A DNA stretch of 64,000 nt from Oscillospiraceae bacterium (GTDB taxonomy: Bacteria > Bacillota > Clostridia > Oscillospirales > Oscillospiraceae): the NCBI GenBank assembly GCA_009777775.1, contig WRLE01000002.1, positions 1 through 64,000 on the forward strand. Reading direction: 5' to 3'. The position numbers and the translations under genes are program-made. Below are positions 17,251 to 26,190 of the stretch, one piece after another. Within the stretch, counting starts at the first letter, position 1; each line of letters begins with the position of its first letter. The notes below the pieces were generated by a model. It ran no database searches, was not told where the DNA came from, and saw only the letters and a program-made list of their open reading frames with translations.

Positions 17251-17310
17251 ACGGTGCGCTTGGGATGCTGCGCATGGAACGCGGCGCGTCAAGGATGCCG
17301 CGCCCTACAG
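17251..17310 (-). repeat. R1 element, copy g (inverted, left arm only)
   Basis: The sequence ends GCCGCGCCCTAC and contains GGCGCGTCAAGGATGCC, the reverse complement of the R1 left arm. It lies just after the stop of the SLH gene at 17321, in the opposite orientation to copies a-f. Confidence 0.75.
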
Positions 17311-17320
17311 AATTTCTAAT

Positions 17321-19450
17321 TCAATAAGTTCTGCTACTAAATCTACTTTCAGGGCGAATCACTCGGCTAATGATCGCTGCGGCTTCTGCCCTTGTGATGT
17401 TATTATCTGGGTGAAAGGTTCCCAATTCATCGCTTCCACCGATAACCCCAGCTTCATATAACATTAGAATGAAACTGTAATATGGTGTTGCTGCTCTCAC
17501 ATCTGGAAGAGAGTTCACAGTATTTTGTTTATTAAACTCGGATTGAGGTAATGCGCTGACGAATATATATGCCATTTCTGCACGGGTTGCAGAGCGATTA
17601 TATACGCTAAAATCCTCAGCATGAATTATTCCATTAGCAATGGCATAGTCCACATAAACTTGATACCAGATACTTCCTTGGACAAAATCGTCTTCACCTG
17701 TAACATATATTTTATGTACTCGTGCTGCTATTGTAATCGCTTCGGCTAGAGATATGTTCCCATTGGGTCTGAAGCTGTCATCGGGATAGCCTGACATGAG
17801 CCCATACACATATGCGTTTTCCACAGCTTTTTCCCTATTGCTACCATACCAGAAGTCTTCGTTCACATCTATGAACATTGCTGGTATATATGTCCCAGTC
17901 TTCTGGAAATTATCCAAGGACGCATTCTGGGGTAGTGGCGATGATGACGGCGATGTTGACGGTGATGTCGAAGGAGCTGTTGATGTTGGAGGCGAAGTCG
18001 ATGGCGATGGCGAACTGCTGGTCGAACTTTCCCATTTCGCATACAATGTAATGTTCCCATTTACTGCTGCTCCGAAATTATATGCTGTTGTCAAGCTTTG
18101 GTTAGTATACCAACCGGAAAACAAATAGCCAGATCTCGTTGGAACTTGTGGGACAGTTGCCTTTTCCCCTGCATTAATTGTTTGAGAAGGTACCGCGCTA
18201 CCACCGTTGCTGTCAAAACTGATGGTGTAGCTAATTTGAGTGGCATTATCGATGCTAATGCCGCTTATTGGATAAAATCCTGAGTTTCCACCATTGGAGT
18301 AATCAATTCCAGCAGCGGAATTATTCCTAGCCCATTTTGCGCTCGCTCCAGTATTGACACGAAGATAATTTGACGAAGCTTCGTTATATGTCATTCCACC
18401 AGCGTTTTTATCCCAGGCTACAACCACAGCACTTCCTCCGATACTTGGTGTGACACTACCATGGTTGATGGTTGCATTCCCCATTCCTGTAACACTGCTA
18501 CCAATTCCGAATATGAAACCTCCAATTATGCTAGCAGACGAGTTTCCAGAGCTTACTATCGCACTGTGGTCACTGGATGTAATGACACCACCCGTTATAA
18601 TGAGTTGGGGTCCCAATATGCCAACTGCAACATCATCTATTGCACTAATTATTCCTCCACTTATATTCACCGTACCAGTATCTGTAAAGTTTACGGCACC
18701 AAAAGCCAAACCGCTTTCAGAGAATATCGTACCGCCACTAATGCCGACATTACATGAGTCTCCGCTTATACTCACAGCACCATAACCATCATATACTCCA
18801 TCGCGATACACTTCTCCACCGCTCATATTGAAAATATGGGAGTTTCCATTTACAACAATCGGTGATGGACCTGTGATATATCCACCATAAATATTTAGAC
18901 TGTTATTAGCACCATTATCGAAAATGGCAATACCAGCAGGAGATGCTGCACTAAGGCTTGCTCCTTCAACATCAACTGTTAAATTAGTTCCACTTAGGGC
19001 TATAACAATTCCTCCTGGAGTAGAATTGTCCACCGTACCATCGCTCAGAATCAATGTGGTTCCAACACCAGAAAGGAGAATCGATGCACCGCTTCCAGAC
19101 TTTGACAAAGAGCCGCCCTGGGATAAGCGAAATATACCATTACCAGTTAAGCCAATCATAGTTCCATCGGTGTTTTTTGAATAGCTCGCTGCCCACTCGA
19201 CGCTCACATTAGCGTCTATGTCTAACATAAGAGAATTTGTTGCATCCGTTACCGAGCCGCTTACCGTAACAATATTTCCAGAAGCAACTGCATTCAATGT
19301 GCCAATGCCTCCATGGTCAAAGGCTTCTATTTCCAGTGCGATTTGGTCAGCATCAGCAGCTGATGTGGTGATAGGTAGCGCAGCGAAAACTCCGATTAAA
19401 AGCGTAAATACCAGCAGTGTCGATAATGCTTTCTTTGTTATGTTATTCAT
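17321..19450 (-). CDS. SLH-domain surface protein with one InlB-type repeat (outlying paralogue)
   Basis: This is a 709-residue secreted protein. The start is the ATG at 19450 (MNNITKKALSTLLVFTLL), eight bases after GGAGG; the in-frame ATG at 19465 precedes that site. The N-terminal half has beta-helix units (LNIYGGYIT, VNISGGIIS). One InlB-type repeat (TISFDSNGGS...LYAKW) is at about 407-475. A Ser/Thr/Pro linker at about 485-515, absent from the other paralogues, leads to three SLH domains at about 527-709. It is clearly more divergent than the array genes, so it is an older duplicate. It is separated from the array by the regulator and binding-protein genes but still has an R1 half at its 3' end. 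Confidence 0.9.
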   Translation of the reverse strand: MNNITKKALSTLLVFTLLIGVFAALPITTSAADADQIALEIEAFDHGGIGTLNAVASGNIVTVSGSVTDATNSLMLDIDANVSVEWAASYSKNTDGTMIGLTGNGIFRLSQGGSLSKSGSGASILLSGVGTTLILSDGTVDNSTPGGIVIALSGTNLTVDVEGASLSAASPAGIAIFDNGANNSLNIYGGYITGPSPIVVNGNSHIFNMSGGEVYRDGVYDGYGAVSISGDSCNVGISGGTIFSESGLAFGAVNFTDTGTVNISGGIISAIDDVAVGILGPQLIITGGVITSSDHSAIVSSGNSSASIIGGFIFGIGSSVTGMGNATINHGSVTPSIGGSAVVVAWDKNAGGMTYNEASSNYLRVNTGASAKWARNNSAAGIDYSNGGNSGFYPISGISIDNATQISYTISFDSNGGSAVPSQTINAGEKATVPQVPTRSGYLFSGWYTNQSLTTAYNFGAAVNGNITLYAKWESSTSSSPSPSTSPPTSTAPSTSPSTSPSSSPLPQNASLDNFQKTGTYIPAMFIDVNEDFWYGSNREKAVENAYVYGLMSGYPDDSFRPNGNISLAEAITIAARVHKIYVTGEDDFVQGSIWYQVYVDYAIANGIIHAEDFSVYNRSATRAEMAYIFVSALPQSEFNKQNTVNSLPDVRAATPYYSFILMLYEAGVIGGSDELGTFHPDNNITRAEAAAIISRVIRPESRFSSRTY

Positions 19451-19575
19451 GAATGTGTCCTCCAAAACTATACTACACTTACTTTAACAAGACTGGTTTC
19501 GGTTTTTATTTCCTTTAGCTATATGATTATAACAGGAAGTTATGGACATGGCTATAATTATATAAATTTTACATA

Positions 19576-19622
19576 AGAAAAAATCACCCCTCACCATGTC
19601 AAAGCGTAATAGTAAGGAGTGA
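19576..19622 (-). terminator. terminator of the MarR-family gene
   Basis: TCACTCCTTAC and GTGAGGGGTGA (minus-strand reading) pair with two G-U pairs and are followed by TTTTTT. It lies 41 bases after the gene's stop. Confidence 0.7.
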
Positions 19623-19662
19623 CTTTATATTATCTTATGAATAAAGTCTATTCATTATTTTT

Positions 19663-20241
19663 TTATTTACCACGGCTTCTGCCATCGTATGGATTTCTGT
19701 AACCATTGTTATCTCTGCGATTGTTACGTCTCTCATATGACGGTCTATAATGAGACATAAAAGCAGCCATGACTCTGCGACGTTCGTCAAAATCCTCATC
19801 GGGGAATTGCTCTTCATATTGTTTAATGATTTTATCAAGATACTCGCTGAAGTTTTTTAGTTCATCATCATTTAGACAATCGAGGATTTTTGTTGACTCA
19901 GAACCGTTTTCTTCCATTTCTTCAGCAGTTTTCATTCCTTCATCAGTTAATTTTATCATGATTACGCGCTTATCTTCTTGGGAAGGTTCTCTTGTTATAT
20001 AGCCGCTCTTTTCGAGTTTTGCCAATAGTTCAGCCAGGGATTGTTTGCTCATTCCGAGTAGATAGTTCAACTCTCTTTGGCTTATTTCCGGTTTCATTTT
20101 CAGCATTGCCAATACGCGACCCTGTCCTCGAAGGGGACTGCGGCTCTCTGCGCTGCTTACCAATCTTCTCAAGGACATACGCTGCATCAAGGTTTGGAGC
20201 TGTTGAAGTTGCTCGGTGATAATCGTTTTTAATTCATTCAT
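19663..20241 (-). CDS. MarR-family transcriptional regulator
   Basis: This 192-residue protein is preceded by AAAGGAGTG. The winged helix-turn-helix is at about 40-110: GRVLAMLKMKPEISQRELNYLL, SKQSLAELLAKLEKSGYI and the wing REPSQEDKRVIMIKLT. Such proteins are dimeric repressors, often responding to small phenolic or oxidised molecules. The C-terminus is an unusual Arg/Asn/Tyr-rich tail (about 160-192, SYERRNNRRDNNGYRN), likely disordered and possibly nucleic-acid binding. Its own promoter is framed by two near-identical dyads (20412-20470), pointing to autorepression. No efflux or stress gene is directly attached; the divergent neighbour is the zinc-ribbon protein at 20586. Confidence 0.85.
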   Translation of the reverse strand: MNELKTIITEQLQQLQTLMQRMSLRRLVSSAESRSPLRGQGRVLAMLKMKPEISQRELNYLLGMSKQSLAELLAKLEKSGYITREPSQEDKRVIMIKLTDEGMKTAEEMEENGSESTKILDCLNDDELKNFSEYLDKIIKQYEEQFPDEDFDERRRVMAAFMSHYRPSYERRNNRRDNNGYRNPYDGRSRGK

Positions 20242-20411
20242 GTTTTCACTCCTTTCTATTGTAAATACATTAAGCTATTTTACAACTTGAAGTGCGATAA
20301 TTTGTTGCACCATTTATATACAATTAGGCTAGGATGTTCCATCTTCTAAGCGTTAGCGTACACGGTGGGTTCATACATCCATTCAGGTGGCGCAATATGT
20401 AATAATTAATC

Positions 20412-20470
20412 GTCAGGTGCTTGACCAATTTGATTTTAACATAGACCGGAAATATTGTCAAGTACCTGAC
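20412..20470 (-). promoter_or_regulatory. marR-type promoter framed by two operator dyads
   Basis: On the minus strand, TTGACA (20456-20461), a 17-bp spacer and TAAAAT (20433-20438) form a near-consensus promoter. GTCAGGTGCTTGAC at 20412-20425 and GTCAAGTACCTGAC at 20457-20470 are reverse complements of each other with one mismatch, and each is itself a partial dyad. One overlaps the -35 box and the other lies just downstream of the -10 box. Binding by the MarR protein is inferred. In the rest of the gap 20242-20585 I see nothing certain. Confidence 0.65.
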
Positions 20471-20585
20471 TAATTTGTAATTGTGAACATTTTGTTAACA
20501 AGTCTATTTCAGTCTGCGCTAGCGCATTGGCATATGGTATACTTCCTTGATTACCCAATGACAACACAAGGAGGGTATTGCTAAA

Positions 20586-21215
20586 ATGGCAAAAATCAGA
20601 ACAACATGCCACATATGTAGATACAGCGAAAAGGGTAAAACGGCTCTAAAAGTCTGCTACAGGTGTAAAACGAATCTAGTTAATCCAGATGAGGAATTGT
20701 TGAAATATACCCAATGCACATATGCATGGGGAAAAGACTCTATATCGGGAGATGGTTGCTCACTATACCTGACAAATAAACGGCTAATTATAGTTCATCA
20801 TTTTTCATCAATGACTTATAGCGGAGGGATAATCGGGGAATTAATAGCAAGCGCAAAATCCAGACATGAGAATAAAATGGATTCAGTGTCTCTCGAAGAC
20901 ATCGTTTCATATGGCAAGAGTATTCTAGGTGTGATGGTTCCTGCGTTCACCATTAACTTAAAAGATAAGAAGCTCCTTCGATTGAGCGCAAGACCCGCCC
21001 AAGAATGGATTGATGCCATAAAAGAAGCCAAAGCGGATTTTTCCAACGCCAAAAAAAAGCGTCCGAAAGTTTCAAGCAGCAATGATGATGGCTCTGATGA
21101 CGTTTCCGAAATCTCTTCTGATAGAATCTTGGAGATAAGCTCGGAACTTCGCACTGAAATTAATGCAACAAAAAACTCCGATAATAGTTCTGAGATAAAC
21201 TCAGAAGAATCTTGA
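20586..21215 (+). CDS. zinc-ribbon and PH-like domain protein, function unknown
   Basis: This 209-residue protein follows an AAGGAGG site. Cys8, Cys11, Cys24 and Cys27 (CHIC...CYRC) form a zinc ribbon. Residues about 50-145 contain LYLTNKRLIIVHH and a later LKDKKLLRLSA, the pattern of bacterial PH/GRAM-like domains that follow zinc ribbons in many Gram-positive proteins. The last 60 residues are Lys-rich and then Ser/Glu/Asp-rich with repeated SEISSD/SEINSEE motifs, probably disordered. No signal peptide or membrane segment is seen, so it should be cytosolic or peripherally attached. It ends 11 bases before the convergent YdcF-type gene. Its role is not known to me. Confidence 0.7.
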   Translation: MAKIRTTCHICRYSEKGKTALKVCYRCKTNLVNPDEELLKYTQCTYAWGKDSISGDGCSLYLTNKRLIIVHHFSSMTYSGGIIGELIASAKSRHENKMDSVSLEDIVSYGKSILGVMVPAFTINLKDKKLLRLSARPAQEWIDAIKEAKADFSNAKKKRPKVSSSNDDGSDDVSEISSDRILEISSELRTEINATKNSDNSSEINSEES

Positions 21216-21225
21216 AAAAACAGTT

Positions 21226-22050
21226 CTACTTAAAAAGGTATTGCCATATTATCGCTGCGGCTTCCCTGAAATGGTAAAGTATGCGAAGGCTTATGTAGGG
21301 TGTTTTCGCAGCTACTCCGATTACATTATAGCCAAAGCTTTCTGCGATATGCTTTGCTCTGTACAGATGAAATTCATTGGTGACAATGGCGATGGTCAAA
21401 TGCTCTTTGTCCAAATCCTTGTCTTCAATGAGTGCAAAAGAAAAAGCAAGGTTCTCCAGCGTTGTTGTGGATTTGTCTTCTTTCCATATTTTATCTTCAG
21501 CTATATCGTGGAGACGCAAATAACGAAACATCGCTTCTGCCTCTGTTATGCTTTCACCTTGACCCTGTCCTCCGGTGACAATAATTATCGGTGTCTTTTC
21601 TCTGCTTTTTGCATATTCTAGGGCTGCATCAAGACGGGTTAGTAGCACAGCGCTGGGTGTTTCACCGTGAATACCGGCACCTAACACTATGACAATATCT
21701 GCTTGCGCATCTTCGCTGCGAGCTGCTGACATTATCATGATTTGTAAGAAGATAAAACATCCCACAGAAAGAATAATCCCTATCATATAGCATCGGTAAA
21801 TGAAATTTGCAAATCTTTTGAATTTATCCCTTTGCCGAAGTATAGACAACAATCGATAGACCCAGAGTAAACCGGTGATGCCCAATGTCAAAACAAAGGC
21901 TATGTTCATAGCGGGATAGCCAACTAGCATCAATATAAAACATAATATACAAAGCAGCGAAGAAGCAATGCAAAAGAACAAAGCAAGGCTTCTTCCTTTT
22001 GTTTTGTTTGCTTTGATATTAATTGAGTTTTCATCAGTCTGTATGTCCAT
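21226..22050 (-). CDS. YdcF/SanA-type (DUF218) membrane protein
   Basis: This is a 274-residue protein. Three to four hydrophobic helices occupy about residues 22-110. They are followed by the DUF218 domain (about 115-265) with ADIVIVLGAGIHGETPS, IIIVTGGQGQGESITEAEAM, and a STTTLENLAFS segment, all typical of the family. Members are thought to act in envelope processes such as antibiotic tolerance or cell-wall metabolism, but no reaction is firmly assigned. The GGGGAT ribosome site precedes the ATG. It is a single gene, convergent with the zinc-ribbon gene. Confidence 0.8.
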   Translation of the reverse strand: MDIQTDENSINIKANKTKGRSLALFFCIASSLLCILCFILMLVGYPAMNIAFVLTLGITGLLWVYRLLSILRQRDKFKRFANFIYRCYMIGIILSVGCFIFLQIMIMSAARSEDAQADIVIVLGAGIHGETPSAVLLTRLDAALEYAKSREKTPIIIVTGGQGQGESITEAEAMFRYLRLHDIAEDKIWKEDKSTTTLENLAFSFALIEDKDLDKEHLTIAIVTNEFHLYRAKHIAESFGYNVIGVAAKTPYISLRILYHFREAAAIIWQYLFK

Positions 22051-22201
22051 ATTTTATCCCCTTTGGGTTTTGGCTCCAGTAGAATATCGTATATATTTTC
22101 ATTCGTTTACACTATAAATCATCTTCGTATCCATTAAGTATCATATAATTTTTAAGGGGTGACATTATCTGAAGTTATTCTACACATATAGTTATGTTTC
22201 C

Positions 22202-22230
22202 TTGACAGATTGCTAAATATCAATTATCCT
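22202..22230 (+). promoter_or_regulatory. sigma-A promoter of the methyltransferase gene
   Basis: TTGACA at 22202-22207, a 17-bp spacer and TATCCT at 22225-22230 lie about 75 bases upstream of the ATG at 22304. Confidence 0.5.
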
Positions 22231-22303
22231 TTGAATATACTAACGACATGCGAATAAAAACACAAATGCGAGGAAACAAATATTATTGATAGGAGTGGCT
22301 TAG

Positions 22304-23398
22304 ATGAAATACGAGAGACCGAAATACCAAGACCCCAGCATAAAAGTGAAAAAAACCCAATCTACTTTTGGCGGCGGTTCCGATGTGCCTGTTCCTGATT
22401 ATCCCATAAGCGCCATCGAAAACTTCCGCAGAGCAGCGAAACGAGACAATCCCATATGGGTACCCAACTCCATGACTGATCTCCAATCATTTTTCACCCG
22501 CGGACCTCTATTTGGTGAACAAAGTGGAGTCGTCCATGTTCGTGATTTGAAAAACGGCGACAGGTACATAGACTGGTTTGGTGGAGATTGGACATGGGTT
22601 TCTGAAGCAGGCGGACCTATGCTGACCCCAGGAACCAGCAGGCTCGACGATATCACAAAATGGGAGACAGAGTTGAAGTTCCCAGACATATCTAGCCTTG
22701 ACTGGAAATCCCAGGCAGAGGATTTTATGGAAAACAGATATGACCCTGATAAAGCAATGTGTGTAAACATTGGACCTGGTTGTACTGAGCGTCTAGTGGC
22801 AATCCTCGATGGTTATGGCGAAGCCATGTCCGCTCTAGCCATAGAGCCGGAAGCGGTATTAGCCTTCTTCCATGCTTATGCTGATTTCTTCATTTCTGCC
22901 ATTGATAGAATCTACGAGTTGTTCCCTGTTGATATGGTAACCATGCACGACGACTGGGGCACCGAAAGGGAAGCTTTCTTTTCCGAAAAGATGATGGAAG
23001 AGCTGGTCTTCGAGCCAACTAAAAAAATCGTCCAACATGTGAAATCCAAAGGCGGTATTTTCGAGCTTCACAGCTGCGGCAATGTCACCCGTTTCGTTCC
23101 ATATATGATCGACATGGGCATAGACTTTATGCAATTACAACGTAGAGCGGTGGATGTACCAAAACTAAAAGAGCTATACGGCGACAAAATCGGTGTCAAC
23201 GCCGGTGGCTTAGAAGGTGTCTCTATGGCAGCTCCGCTTACAAATGAACAATACCTCGAAGCCTTACGCAAAACGGTGGATATCTACGCAAAAGGCGGCG
23301 GCTACATCACCTCCACCATGCGCAGAGAGCCCGAAGAATTATGGGATGCCATATTCGAACTCTACTGCTACAGCAGAGAGTATTACGAAAACGAGTAA
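22304..23398 (+). CDS. uroporphyrinogen decarboxylase-family protein (MtaA/CmuA-like methyltransferase)
   Basis: This 364-residue protein has AGGAG eight bases before the ATG. It spans the URO-D TIM barrel. The segment FELHSCGNVTRFVPYMIDMG carries the HxCG motif that binds zinc in the methylcobamide:CoM-type methyltransferases rather than in haem biosynthesis. The C-terminal cysteine that completes the site in MtaA is not evident (GGGYITSTMRREPEE). No other haem genes or corrinoid protein are nearby. It is therefore likely a methyl-transfer enzyme of unknown substrate. A second member is at 48092, and a DUF1638 gene, a frequent companion of this family, is at 57867. Confidence 0.8.
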   Translation: MKYERPKYQDPSIKVKKTQSTFGGGSDVPVPDYPISAIENFRRAAKRDNPIWVPNSMTDLQSFFTRGPLFGEQSGVVHVRDLKNGDRYIDWFGGDWTWVSEAGGPMLTPGTSRLDDITKWETELKFPDISSLDWKSQAEDFMENRYDPDKAMCVNIGPGCTERLVAILDGYGEAMSALAIEPEAVLAFFHAYADFFISAIDRIYELFPVDMVTMHDDWGTEREAFFSEKMMEELVFEPTKKIVQHVKSKGGIFELHSCGNVTRFVPYMIDMGIDFMQLQRRAVDVPKLKELYGDKIGVNAGGLEGVSMAAPLTNEQYLEALRKTVDIYAKGGGYITSTMRREPEELWDAIFELYCYSREYYENE

Positions 23399-23411
23399 AT
23401 CACTAAAGTAA

Positions 23412-23445
23412 AAAGCGGGAGCGGTTGTTCGCTCCTGCTTTTTTG
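23412..23445. terminator. bidirectional terminator
   Basis: AGCGGGAGCG and CGCTCCTGCT form a 10-bp stem flanked by TTTTTT on the plus strand and by AAAA on the other side. It can end both the methyltransferase gene and the convergent operon that stops at 23463. Confidence 0.8.
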
Positions 23446-23462
23446 TTATGCGTTTTTATGTT

Positions 23463-24950
23463 TTACCAAGATGCTGCTAGTCCGCCTCCCGAATAATCGC
23501 CTACTAAACGGCAAGTTTTGTTGTATGAGTTGTATTGGCTAGTAAGCACATCAAGGCTACTCGCATAAGCACCTTTATAAAGCAATCCGCTATTATCATA
23601 AACTTCTATTACAAAACCACATGATGCAGCGCCAGAATAATAACTTTTATTATAGAGTATTATGCGCCTATAGCTCGATACGAGAGCAAGCTGTTCACCA
23701 TTCCATGCAATTATAGGTGTATCTATGTTCAAATAGTTTTCAAAAGATAACAGATAGTTGCGCTCTCCTTCCAGCACCAGATGATAGGTATTATCAGCTT
23801 CCTCTTCCAGTAAAATGAAACGTCCATCACCTAAAGCCACATAAAGAAGACCACCTGTATAAACTGGATCGAGAACATAAGTATCACCAGCATCCTCATA
23901 GAGCAGTAGCTTTTGCAATAGGGTCATAGTAGCAATATCGATAACAGTGAGATAGCAGGAGTTATCTTCTAGGGCTATAAGGTTTATGCATAAGCCATCC
24001 TCTGAAATGCTAAGGTCTCTGACGATTTTCGATTCGTATTCGTCTTTAATTTTATCATTAGGAAATACTTTAGAAATATTATCATATTCTAGTATCTTGT
24101 ATTCATTATTATTTTCACCAATAAAATATGATATGGGTATAAAACATATCATGAAGTCATTATTACCAGAGTCATTATTAAATGCGCTTTCTCGTGATAT
24201 TGCTAGATATATACCATTCTCAGCTTCAAAACTGCTAGTATGCAAAAAAACATCGGTTTCCAGACTATAATTTACTTCCACTACATTTCCAGCACTATCT
24301 TTCCCTATAGTAACAATAATTTTTTGAGCATCTTCAGCCTCGAGCATAAAAAAGTCTGAAAATTTTTTATTCATCCTTGAATTAGACAAATTAGATATGT
24401 GCTGCATTTCTCCATCGTATTTTTCATAGTATCCTCCAAAGCGCATATGTGTTGAAATTCGATAATAATTTGTATAATCAGTATATTTATGGGTTTCTGT
24501 ATAGTTCTCACCATTTTTTGTACGAGAAGCAACATCTCTAATTAAATCATGTAATCCTTCAAATTCCATCGAAACATGACCAAAATCTACATTATCATCA
24601 TTTAGTTCAATTCCGATTGGAGAATGGGTTGAAACATTGCTATTAATTGTTAAAAATATTGGTCCTTGTGGAGACTCAATCATGGATTGATACTCAGTAT
24701 AAAAAAATGTAAATTCAGTGTGAGTCTGAGGAGGGTCTCCAAACTTGTGCATCGTCTCCCAAAACAAATGATAGTCCAAATGAGCATCTACAGATACAGA
24801 AAGCCCGTCTGCTGCTTTTACATCGCCGACTTCTTCCACCATTGTGAAACTGACATTGTATTGCGCATCGCTAAGGCTGATATGTCCATAACACATCCCA
24901 CCTAGGCTTAAAACAAGAAGGAGCATAAAAATCACAAAAGACTTTTTCAT
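23463..24950 (-). CDS. exported protein of unknown function, last gene of GntR/ABC operon
   Basis: This 495-residue protein has an N-terminal signal peptide or membrane anchor (MKKSFVIFMLLLVLSLGG) and no convincing lipobox. The C-terminal half (about 260-490) has repeated strands such as LLYVALGDGRFILLEEE and IIAWNGEQLALVSSYRRIIL that suggest a beta-propeller. The start lies five bases after the stop of the ABC ATPase gene, so it is part of that transporter operon. It may be an extracytoplasmic accessory of the transporter. I do not recognise the family. Confidence 0.65.
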   Translation of the reverse strand: MKKSFVIFMLLLVLSLGGMCYGHISLSDAQYNVSFTMVEEVGDVKAADGLSVSVDAHLDYHLFWETMHKFGDPPQTHTEFTFFYTEYQSMIESPQGPIFLTINSNVSTHSPIGIELNDDNVDFGHVSMEFEGLHDLIRDVASRTKNGENYTETHKYTDYTNYYRISTHMRFGGYYEKYDGEMQHISNLSNSRMNKKFSDFFMLEAEDAQKIIVTIGKDSAGNVVEVNYSLETDVFLHTSSFEAENGIYLAISRESAFNNDSGNNDFMICFIPISYFIGENNNEYKILEYDNISKVFPNDKIKDEYESKIVRDLSISEDGLCINLIALEDNSCYLTVIDIATMTLLQKLLLYEDAGDTYVLDPVYTGGLLYVALGDGRFILLEEEADNTYHLVLEGERNYLLSFENYLNIDTPIIAWNGEQLALVSSYRRIILYNKSYYSGAASCGFVIEVYDNSGLLYKGAYASSLDVLTSQYNSYNKTCRLVGDYSGGGLAASW

Positions 24951-24955
24951 ATATA

Positions 24956-25687
24956 CTACTCCTCTCCAGCAATGCTTTCTATGGCTCGGCTGACTCTGTC
25001 TGCTCGGTAATCGTATTTCTCTTTGACAAAGCTGACCAAGTCGTTACCTTGCTCTTCTAAATCCATGATATATACATCGTCCACAATGATTCCTCTTTGC
25101 AACAGGAGAGCGCGGCTAATAAAGCCAGAAACCTCCTCAATCAAATGGGTGGACAGTAATACAGTTTCTGTGGGTTCAAGTATTCCCATGAGCATTTTAT
25201 AGAAATCCTCACGGTTGAAAATATCATTTCCCGCAAAGGGCTCATCCATGAGAATATAATCAGCTCCTTGGGATAATGCCATTATCACTTCGAACTGGTT
25301 TTTTTGTCCAGATGAAAAGGAGCGCAAGCTTTTTTTCATTGGGAGCTCAAAAAATTCCATTAGCCCAGTAAACCTTCTATCATTATAATTCGGGAAATGC
25401 TCACCATAAAACTCCCCATGGGCTTTTGGTGTCAGATTTGGAAAAAACGAGTGTTCACTGGTGGCAAATGACAAGCGCGCAATATTTTTACGTGTAATTG
25501 GCTCTCCATCCAATGTGATTGTTCCGCTATACTTTAAAAGTCCCAGTACACATTTCATCAGTGTAGTTTTCCCTGCACCGTTTTCTCCGAATAATCCGAC
25601 GATTTCACCTTGTGGGAGAGAAAACTCCACTCCCGACAATGCCTGCGTAGTTCTATATTTTTTGCTTAGACTTTTTATTTCGATCAT
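24956..25687 (-). CDS. ABC transporter ATP-binding protein
   Basis: This 243-residue protein is read from the ATG at 25687 (MIEIKSLSKKYRTT), eight bases after GGAGG. The ATG overlaps the stop of the upstream membrane gene as ATGA, so the two are translationally coupled. It has Walker A GENGAGKTT, signature FSSGQ (a variant of LSGGQ), Walker B YILMDEP and the switch His in LLSTH. The organisation, with a YtrA-type GntR gene and small membrane subunits, resembles the ytr-type exporters that respond to cell-wall-active compounds in Gram-positive bacteria; the substrate is unknown. Confidence 0.9.
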   Translation of the reverse strand: MIEIKSLSKKYRTTQALSGVEFSLPQGEIVGLFGENGAGKTTLMKCVLGLLKYSGTITLDGEPITRKNIARLSFATSEHSFFPNLTPKAHGEFYGEHFPNYNDRRFTGLMEFFELPMKKSLRSFSSGQKNQFEVIMALSQGADYILMDEPFAGNDIFNREDFYKMLMGILEPTETVLLSTHLIEEVSGFISRALLLQRGIIVDDVYIMDLEEQGNDLVSFVKEKYDYRADRVSRAIESIAGEE

Positions 25688-26190
25688 TTTATTGACCTCC
25701 ATATCTTTTCCCATTGATTAGGTGCCAGACAGGCAGCTGGTGTAAGTTTCATGTATATGAAATAGAATATTAGTAAAATTATAATCGCTGTTAAAATGAA
25801 AATAAATGCGAATATCAGCGGCATGATCAGACAGCGTTTGTAAAGCTCCGAACCGTTGGGTAGTCGTCTCATGAGATAAATGTTTTTGCTTTCATGATAG
25901 AAGAACAGATAATGAGCTACCATTACAAATATAAACACAATTAATGCGAAATGCAGCAGCATACTGAAACCATAACTTAAAAAATCTACGAAGTCGGGCA
26001 TAACTTTATCAACATCAAGAATCATATCTATTCCAAATCGAGTATATAGCCGCTGTTTCGCATCAAAGAATCTGTATAGAAAAGCCCACACTACCGAAGC
26101 AACTACGAAAATATACGAAACTAAAAATGCAACTATTTCCTTTTTATGTGAATATCCAGGGGGAAAGTTTCGACTAATAAATTTATTCAT
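25684..26190 (-). CDS. ABC transporter membrane subunit (small)
   Basis: This 168-residue protein starts at the ATG at 26190 (MNKFISRNFPPGYSHKK), with GAGGAGG six bases upstream; the start lies inside the end of the preceding gene. Three hydrophobic segments are visible at about 20-45, 75-100 and 125-155 (FAFIFILTAIIILLIFYFIY). No signature motif is seen, so the assignment rests on its place between another membrane gene and the ATPase. Confidence 0.7.
   Translation of the reverse strand: MNKFISRNFPPGYSHKKEIVAFLVSYIFVVASVVWAFLYRFFDAKQRLYTRFGIDMILDVDKVMPDFVDFLSYGFSMLLHFALIVFIFVMVAHYLFFYHESKNIYLMRRLPNGSELYKRCLIMPLIFAFIFILTAIIILLIFYFIYMKLTPAACLAPNQWEKIWRSIK

Noticed and set aside
22304-23398. 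Assignment as haem-pathway HemE
   Set aside because: The HxCG zinc motif and the absence of other haem genes fit the methyltransferase branch of the family better.
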